From: JACDAS01 sp046262415
Lineage (GTDB): Bacteria; Actinomycetota; Thermoleophilia; Gaiellales; Gaiellaceae
Length of the DNA stretch: 10,859 nucleotides
Reading direction: 5' to 3'
NCBI GenBank assembly: GCA_046262415.1
Contig: JBHEMU010000180.1
Span: forward strand, 1-10,859
Shown here: positions 6,594 through 10,859 of the stretch, one piece after another
Numbering within the stretch: the first letter of the stretch is position 1
Layout: every line of letters starts with the position of its first letter
Notes under the pieces: model-generated
Databases searched by the model: none
Seen by the model: only the letters and a program-made list of their open reading frames with translations
Told to the model about the DNA's origin: nothing
Position numbers and translations under genes: made by a program

Positions 6594-7171
6594 CGACCCG
6601 GGCTGCGGCGGCGGACGATCGCCCCCGCGACGCAGGCGGCCGTGCTCGCGAAGAGGAGGACGGCGAGGAAGCCGAACCGGCCGCCGCTGGTGTCCGAGAA
6701 GATCCCGCCGGCGGCCGCGTAGACGACCCTGTCGGCCCGGCGCCGCACCGGCTCGAGATCGGGCTCGCGCCCGCCCTCGTCGTGAGGGACCGTCGTCTTC
6801 GGCCCGGTCGTGGTCTTCGGAGGCGCCGGCTTCGGCTTCGGCAGCGCCTGCTGGGGCGCGCCGTAGCTGGACGAGGTCGCGATCTCCTCGAGCACGCGCG
6901 CGTCCTCCCCGCCCTCCTCCCGGACGCGCTCGGTGGTCTGCCGCGGCAGGGGCCGCGTCGTCGGGTGCTCGTCCCCGAGGACGCTCGGGCCCCCGGACCC
7001 GGGTAGCATCTCGCGGTACTGCTGTACCGAGGAGTACTGTCCGGACTTGGGAGGGTCTTTCGCGAGTGCGTTTGCGGCAGGCGCCAGGAGCGCCAGCACC
7101 ACGGCGAAGGTGAGGCACCCGCGGGGGGCGCGGTCCGCACCCGTGTGAGCTGCGTCGAGACTTCCAGCCAT
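6590..7171 (-). CDS. Bitopic proline-rich membrane protein, unknown function
   Basis: A 193-residue protein with an N-terminal signal sequence (about 19-37, CLTFAVVLALLAPAANALA). A short conserved-looking segment KSGQYSSVQQYREMLP (42-57) follows, then a charged helix (about 80-98), a Pro/Lys/Thr linker (110-128), a helix rich in Arg and Glu, and a C-terminal transmembrane segment (about 165-186) closed by RRRSPGR. The expected topology is type I: outside domain, one membrane span, short basic tail inside. I recall similar small proteins with a QY-x-E-x-x-P motif in actinobacterial genomes but know no function for them. ATG 7171 has no Shine-Dalgarno; TACACT (7181-7186, minus) nine bases upstream could be the -10. 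It overlaps the GT gene that follows by four bases (CTGA), so the two are probably co-translated and the protein may serve polysaccharide assembly or anchoring. Confidence 0.8.
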   Translation of the reverse strand: MAGSLDAAHTGADRAPRGCLTFAVVLALLAPAANALAKDPPKSGQYSSVQQYREMLPGSGGPSVLGDEHPTTRPLPRQTTERVREEGGEDARVLEEIATSSSYGAPQQALPKPKPAPPKTTTGPKTTVPHDEGGREPDLEPVRRRADRVVYAAAGGIFSDTSGGRFGFLAVLLFASTAACVAGAIVRRRSPGR

Positions 7172-7174
7172 CGG

Positions 7175-8635
7175 ATGATCAGTGTAGACAAGCGGCGAAC
7201 GGTGCGGCTCGGGCTGCTCGGCTGCGTGATCGCCCTCGCGGCGGCAACCGCGGCGGCCCCGCCCGCGCGCGCCGCGAGCCGCCCGCTCGAGACGGGGATC
7301 GTCGACCCGATCACCTTCTCGGAGGATGGGGCGTCGATCGCCTTCCGACGTGCCCGCTCGGCCGGTACGACCGTCGTCAGGCTCTCGCTCGACTGGCGTC
7401 AGGTCGCCCCGGTCCGGCGCCCGCGGCGGTTCGACCCCACCGACCCCGCCGACACTGCGTACCGCTGGGAACAGATCGACCGGCAGGTGCGACTGGCCGT
7501 CGCCGAGGGACTGGAGCCCATCCTCACGATCACGAACGCTCCCCGCTGGGGAATGAAGCCGGATCCGCGGGCGGGCGGACTGCGCCGCGCCGACCCGGTC
7601 GAGTTCGGGCGCTTCACGCTCGCGGCCGCCCGCCGCTACGGCGGCGTCTTCAGGCCGGAGCCCACCGACGCGGAGGCGCCGGAGCGGCTGCCGCGGATCC
7701 GGATCTACCAGGCCTGGAACGAGCCGAACCACACCGGGAGAGCCCGGCTCAAGGCCGGAGCGCCCGACTGGTACAGGCAGATCGTGAACCGGTTCGCCGC
7801 CTCCGTCCACTCCGTCCACGCCGACAACCTGGTCGTCGCGGGGGGATCGTCGCCGTTCACGACGCAGACCTCGATGGCGCCGCTCCAGTTCATGCGGAAG
7901 CTCCTCTGCATGGCCGGTGGCTCCCGGCCGCACCCGGTCTGCGGCCGGAAGACGAGCTTCGACGTGTGGTCGCACCACCCGTACACCTCGGGGGGTCCCG
8001 AGCACTCCGCCAACGGCGGCGACGACGTCTCGCTCGGCGACCTGCCGCAGATGAAGCGGCTCCTGGATGCGTCCGTCCGCGCCGGACAGATCCGCTCGAG
8101 CCGGCCGATGCGCTTCTGGGTGACCGAGTTCGCGTGGGATTCTCGCCCGCCCGACCCTCGAGCCGTGCCGATGGCGCTGCACCGCCGGTGGGTGGCCGAG
8201 GCGCTCTACCGGATGTGGCGATCGGGCGTCAGCCTCGTCGCCTGGTGGCGCATCAGGGACGACCCGCTCCGCCTGAGCTACTACCAGTCCGGCCTCTTCT
8301 TCCGGGCCTCCACGATCGGCCTCGACAAGCCGAAGCCCTCGTTCTACGCCTTCCGCTTCCCGTTCGTCGCGTTCGCCGAGGAGGAGGGTGTCGTCGTCTG
8401 GGGCCGGACGCCCTTCGGCGAGCGCCGGCGCGTCGTCGTCGAGCAGACGTTCCCGGGCGGCTGGCGGTCGCTCGGCGCGCTGACGGCGAATGAGAACGGG
8501 ATCTTCAGCGGCGTCTACCCGCGGGCCCCCGGCAAGGGGCTCCTCCGCGCCCGGCTGATCCTGCCCAAGGCCGTGTCCGTGCCGTTCTCGCTCACACGGC
8601 CGCCTGACCGCTTCTATTACCCCTTCGGCTCCTAG
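7175..8635 (+). CDS. Exported clan GH-A glycoside hydrolase (GH5/GH39-like)
   Basis: The product is 486 residues from ATG 7175. The signal peptide is MISVDKRR, a hydrophobic stretch at 11-28, and cleavage near PPARA-AS (29-35). The (beta/alpha)8 barrel spans about 40-400: strands carry VVRLSLDWRQVAP (67-79), EPILTITNAPRWG (114-126) and IRIYQAWNEPNH (175-186, acid/base E183). SHHPY (266-270) is the usual active-site His loop, and RFWVTEFAW (313-321) holds nucleophile E318. A small beta domain follows (about 404-475). Two catalytic Glu at strand ends 4 and 7 define clan GH-A retaining enzymes; substrate is unknown. The alternative start GTG 7202 would drop the basic n-region and is less attractive for export. 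The gene heads a plus-strand operon, with the GT4 start 11 bp after its stop, so it may trim or edit the polymer made by the locus. Confidence 0.9.
   Translation: MISVDKRRTVRLGLLGCVIALAAATAAAPPARAASRPLETGIVDPITFSEDGASIAFRRARSAGTTVVRLSLDWRQVAPVRRPRRFDPTDPADTAYRWEQIDRQVRLAVAEGLEPILTITNAPRWGMKPDPRAGGLRRADPVEFGRFTLAAARRYGGVFRPEPTDAEAPERLPRIRIYQAWNEPNHTGRARLKAGAPDWYRQIVNRFAASVHSVHADNLVVAGGSSPFTTQTSMAPLQFMRKLLCMAGGSRPHPVCGRKTSFDVWSHHPYTSGGPEHSANGGDDVSLGDLPQMKRLLDASVRAGQIRSSRPMRFWVTEFAWDSRPPDPRAVPMALHRRWVAEALYRMWRSGVSLVAWWRIRDDPLRLSYYQSGLFFRASTIGLDKPKPSFYAFRFPFVAFAEEEGVVVWGRTPFGERRRVVVEQTFPGGWRSLGALTANENGIFSGVYPRAPGKGLLRARLILPKAVSVPFSLTRPPDRFYYPFGS
7181..7190. promoter_or_regulatory. Overlapping divergent -10-like boxes
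   Basis: TACACT on the minus strand (7181-7186) sits nine bases before ATG 7171, and TAGACA on the plus strand (7185-7190) sits eleven bases before GTG 7202. If both are real, left and right halves of the polysaccharide locus would compete for one RNA polymerase site, and the hydrolase would start at GTG 7202. Neither has a clear -35 element. Confidence 0.25.
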
Positions 8636-8646
8636 AGGGACCGCCC

Positions 8647-9693
8647 GTGCGCATCCTGCTCCCTGCCCACCAGGCGCGAAGCGGGGGTCTCGGAACGTCG
8701 CTCAGGGGCCTGTGCGCCTCACTCCCCGAAGCCCTCGGGCCCGAGGACGAGCTCGTCGTGCTCGGCGCGGGCGCGGCGATGCGGCGCGGCCCGGGGCCCG
8801 GGGGGAAGCTCGGACGCGTGCTCCGGGAGCAGGTCGTCGTCGCGCGCGCGGCGAGAGGCGTCGACCTCGTGCACCTCCCCGACCACCGGCCGGTGCTCGG
8901 CAGCCGCACGCCGTTTCTCCTCACCGTGTACGACCTCTTCTTCCTCGACCACCCGGAGTGGTTTCCGGCACCCGTCGCGCGCTACAAGCAGGCGATGTTC
9001 CGCGCCGCCCTGGCCAAGCGGCCGGCGGCGGTCGCCTGCGGCTCGGCCTACGCGCGGTCCCGGTTGCTCGAGCGCGCGCCCGGCCTCCCGGAGGAGCGAG
9101 TCCACGCGATCGCGCCGGGGCTCCCTCCGATCGGAGCGGCGCCTCCCGGGCGTGACGGGCTGCCCGACCCGTACTTCCTGACGGTTTCGAACATCGAGCC
9201 GCGGAAGAATCACCTCGGCCTGCTGCGGGCGTTCCGCCGCGCCCGGCGCCGAGGGCTGACGCTGCGGTGGGTCGTGCTCGGAGCCCCCGGGTATGCCGCC
9301 CGTCCGGTCATCCGCGAGCTCGAGGCCGAGGAGGGTGTGGACGTCGTCGGCTGGGCCGAGCCCGATCAGCTCGAGCGCCTCTACCGCGGCGCCGTCTTCG
9401 GGGCCACGCCCTCGTTCGCGGAGGGCTTCGGCTTTCCACCGCTCGAGGCGATGGCGCGGGGCGTTCCCGTCCTGTGCTCGACGGGGAGCGCCCTCGACGA
9501 GACCGTCGGCGGCGCGGCGCTGCAGGTTCCCGCGAAGGACGAGGAGGCCTGGGCCGAGGCCCTCCTGCGGCTCGCCGCCGACGAGTCCGAGCGCGCGCGT
9601 CTTCGCAAGCTCGGACTCGCCCGCGCCGCGCGCTTCGACTGGGCACGGACGGCGACCGAGTACGTGCGCTGCTACCGCGAAGCTCTCGCCTAG
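8647..9693 (+). CDS. GT4 family glycosyltransferase
   Basis: A 348-residue GT-B glycosyltransferase beginning at GTG 8647. The start is fixed by the first beta strand MRILLPAHQ and the acceptor-side motif RSGGLGTSLRGL (11-22). The donor domain has FLTVSNIEPRKNHLGLL (177-193), the phosphate-binding Arg/Lys motif of GT4 enzymes (R186, K187). EX7E is formed by E259 and E267 in PSFAEGFGFPPLEAMARG. The central LLTVYDLFFLDHPEWF (91-106) is typical of rhamnosyl/mannosyl GT4 members. A weak GAGGGA-like stretch overlaps the stop of the hydrolase gene 11 bp upstream, so translation is probably coupled. Its stop TAG (9691-9693) coincides with the first three bases of the inverted 97-bp repeat, so the native 3' end may have been altered there. 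It should act with the GT2 enzyme in building a surface glycan; the sugar donor cannot be read from sequence. Confidence 0.93.
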   Translation: MRILLPAHQARSGGLGTSLRGLCASLPEALGPEDELVVLGAGAAMRRGPGPGGKLGRVLREQVVVARAARGVDLVHLPDHRPVLGSRTPFLLTVYDLFFLDHPEWFPAPVARYKQAMFRAALAKRPAAVACGSAYARSRLLERAPGLPEERVHAIAPGLPPIGAAPPGRDGLPDPYFLTVSNIEPRKNHLGLLRAFRRARRRGLTLRWVVLGAPGYAARPVIRELEAEEGVDVVGWAEPDQLERLYRGAVFGATPSFAEGFGFPPLEAMARGVPVLCSTGSALDETVGGAALQVPAKDEEAWAEALLRLAADESERARLRKLGLARAARFDWARTATEYVRCYREALA

Positions 9694-9787
9694 TAACGTG
9701 GGTCTCTACCCCGATGCGCTCGTGCGGTCGGCTCAGACGGAGCACGGGCAAGCCCGCGCTCCTGAGGTCGGCGTCGCGAGCGACGCC
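9691..9787 (-). repeat. 97-bp hairpin repeat, copy A (inverted)
   Basis: The reverse complement of this segment matches copy B at 89 of 97 positions. Six of the eight differences fall in the 22 bases next to the GT4 gene; the hairpin part differs at only two. Hairpin I has arms GGCGTCGC (9770-9777) and GCGACGCC (9780-9787) around a two-base loop. Hairpin II is an 11-bp arm pair (9739-9749 and 9752-9762) with one mismatch and a two-base loop, extended by CTCAG/CTGAG. The copy is bounded by CTAG on both sides (9690-9693 and 9787-9790) and, with five further bases (9788-9792), fills the whole GT4-GT2 gap. Confidence 0.9.
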
Positions 9788-9792
9788 TAGCC

Positions 9793-10758
9793 GTGGCCGA
9801 GGGCCCCGAGGCGGCCGTCGCCGTCGTCGTCGTCAACTGGAACGGCGGGGACGACACCGCCGCCTGCCTGCGGTCGCTGGGCACCCTCGATCCCCCCCGC
9901 CCCCGGCCGGTCGTGGTCGACAACGGCTCCACGGACGGCTCGGCGGAACGCATCGCGGCAGAGTTCCCGGACGTCGACCTCGTCCGGTCGCGCCGGAACC
10001 TCGGCTTCGGCGGAGGGGCGAACCTCGGGATCCGCCGGGCCCTCACGCTCGGCGCCGACTTCGTCTGGCTGCTGAACAACGACGCGATCCCCGGCGCCGG
10101 CACGCTCGGCGCGCTGCTCGCCGAGACGGGCGACCGGCGAGTCGGGATCGTCGGGGGCGTGCTGGTCGACCCGGCCGACCCGGAGGCCGTGCTCGCCTGG
10201 GGCGGCGGGATCGTCAGCCCGCTCGCGATCACGACGCCGCTGGACGGCCCCGGCCGGATGCCCGATTACGTCGAGGGCTCGTGCATGCTGGTCAGGCGGG
10301 GCGTCTTCGAGTCCGTCGGTCTCTTCGACGAGGGGTTCTTCTTCTACTACGAGGACGCCGACCTCTGCCGGCGCGCGCGTGAGGCCGGGTGGCGCCTAGC
10401 GGTGGCGCCGGGTGCCCGGGTCGCGCACGCCGTGGGCGCCAGCATCAACCGCGACGAGGAGGGCCGCTCGCGGCGTGCCGACGAGCTTCAGGCCGAGTCG
10501 AGCGGCGTCTTCCTCGGCAAGCACGCGGGTCCCCTGCTCGTCCCCGCGGTCGCCCTACGGCTGGGCGGCATCGTGCTGCGTCGCGCCGGCCGCGGCGAGC
10601 TCGGCCGCGTGGCCGTCCTCGCCCGGGCCCTCGTGTCGGGCGCGCGGCGTGGGCGGCACCGGCGTCGCTTGCGACGCCGACCTCAGGAGCACGGGCTTGC
10701 CCGTGCTCCGTCTGAGCCGACCGCACGAGCGCATCCGGGTCGAGAGCCACACTCCTAG
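9793..10758 (+). CDS. GT2 family glycosyltransferase (rhamnosyltransferase-like), C-terminus rewritten by repeat
   Basis: A GT-A glycosyltransferase of 321 residues from GTG 9793. Motifs are VAVVVVNWNGG (9-19), VVDNGSTDGS (41-50), RNLGFGGGANLGI (68-80), FVWLLNNDAIP (90-100, NND in place of DxD), YVEGSCMLVRR (159-169) and GLFDEGFFFYYEDADLCRRA (176-195), where ED187-188 contributes to the catalytic base region. These match the WbbL/RfbF-like rhamnosyltransferase branch of GT2, which adds a sugar to a lipid-linked glycan in the cytoplasm. The native protein appears to end near GARRG (283-287). Residues about 290-321 (ending ARAHPGREPHS) are translated from repeat copy B, and the stop TAG 10756-10758 takes its G from copy C. 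No Shine-Dalgarno precedes the GTG; upstream is only copy A. It is the last gene of the plus-strand operon in view. Confidence 0.92.
   Translation: MAEGPEAAVAVVVVNWNGGDDTAACLRSLGTLDPPRPRPVVVDNGSTDGSAERIAAEFPDVDLVRSRRNLGFGGGANLGIRRALTLGADFVWLLNNDAIPGAGTLGALLAETGDRRVGIVGGVLVDPADPEAVLAWGGGIVSPLAITTPLDGPGRMPDYVEGSCMLVRRGVFESVGLFDEGFFFYYEDADLCRRAREAGWRLAVAPGARVAHAVGASINRDEEGRSRRADELQAESSGVFLGKHAGPLLVPAVALRLGGIVLRRAGRGELGRVAVLARALVSGARRGRHRRRLRRRPQEHGLARAPSEPTARAHPGREPHS
10661..10757 (+). repeat. 97-bp hairpin repeat, copy B
   Basis: First of two tandem units with a 97-bp period. Hairpin I (10661-10678) has arms GGCGTCGC and GCGACGCC with loop TT. Hairpin II (10686-10709) has an 11-bp perfect stem beginning GGAGCACGGGC with loop TT, and CTCAG/CTGAG (10682-10686 and 10712-10716) can extend it past a short bulge. 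A weaker CGACC/GGTCG pairing lies in the tail. It lies inside the GT2 reading frame and encodes its last 32 residues. The left edge (CACC) lacks the CTAG seen at the other unit borders. The hairpins could also end transcription of the operon. Confidence 0.95.
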
Positions 10759-10854
10759 GCGTCGCCTGCGACGCCGACCTCAGGAGCACGGGCTTGCCCG
10801 TGCTCCGTCTGAGCCGACCGCACGAGCGCATCCGGGTCGAGAGCCACACTCCTA
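10758..10854 (+). repeat. 97-bp hairpin repeat, copy C
   Basis: Second tandem unit, differing from copy B at one base, in the loop of hairpin I (CT instead of TT). It is joined to copy B through CCTAGG (10753-10759 region) and ends in CCTAGG followed by AAG, after which the window stops. The next five bases do not continue the unit, so the array seems to stop at two copies here. Because 97 is not a multiple of three, this copy is read in a different frame from copy B and is not part of the GT2 gene beyond the last base of its stop. Confidence 0.95.
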
Positions 10855-10859
10855 GGAAG

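Noticed and set aside
10661..10854. CRISPR array or integron attC pair
   Set aside because: The 97-bp units abut directly with no spacers, there are no cas genes, and an inverted copy exists; no integrase core sites or cassette array in one orientation are seen.

Overview
The window is very GC-rich, with strong G/C bias at third codon positions, several GTG starts and few Shine-Dalgarno sequences. This fits a high-GC Actinomycetota. The DUF6529-like membrane protein and the small secreted protein with a KSGQYSSVQQYREMLP-type segment suggest class Thermoleophilia (Gaiellales/Solirubrobacterales, probably uncultivated). That placement is inference from remembered families, not a search.

Layout. 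(1) 1-1043, minus: the N-terminal 347 residues of a TPR-rich protein whose 3' end lies off the left edge. It resembles the TPR half of large LuxR-type regulators. (2) 1044-1629: no protein gene, but it holds the 3' half of a tRNA-Asp(GTC)-like gene at 1351-1397, a likely integrase attachment-site scar. (3) 1630-2508: a divergent pair, a four-helix DUF6529-like membrane protein (minus) and a membrane-anchored monohaem cytochrome c (plus), possibly a small electron-transfer module. (4) 2542-3077, plus: a small lipoprotein gene broken by an apparent one-base deletion, followed by a perfect 12-bp hairpin between convergent genes. (5) 3125-5397, minus: a secreted subtilisin-family (S8) protease and, upstream of it, an exported type-1 copper (cupredoxin) protein. 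They share a GCTACAACG promoter-like box, and the protease promoter overlaps a palindrome. (6) 5454-10758: a surface-polysaccharide locus transcribed outward from about 7173. To the left are a bitopic proline-rich membrane protein and a GT4 glycosyltransferase with an apparent CTG start. To the right are an exported clan-A glycoside hydrolase, a second GT4 glycosyltransferase and a GT2 rhamnosyltransferase-like enzyme.

The most unusual structure is a 97-bp, hairpin-rich repeat present three times. One inverted copy (9691-9787) fills nearly the whole gap between the GT4 and GT2 genes. Two almost identical tandem copies (10661-10757 and 10758-10854) sit over the 3' end of the GT2 gene, supply its last 32 codons and complete its stop. 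The GT2 gene is thus bracketed by inverted copies of the same element. I know no name for this element; a REP/MITE-like mobile repeat is the most likely class.
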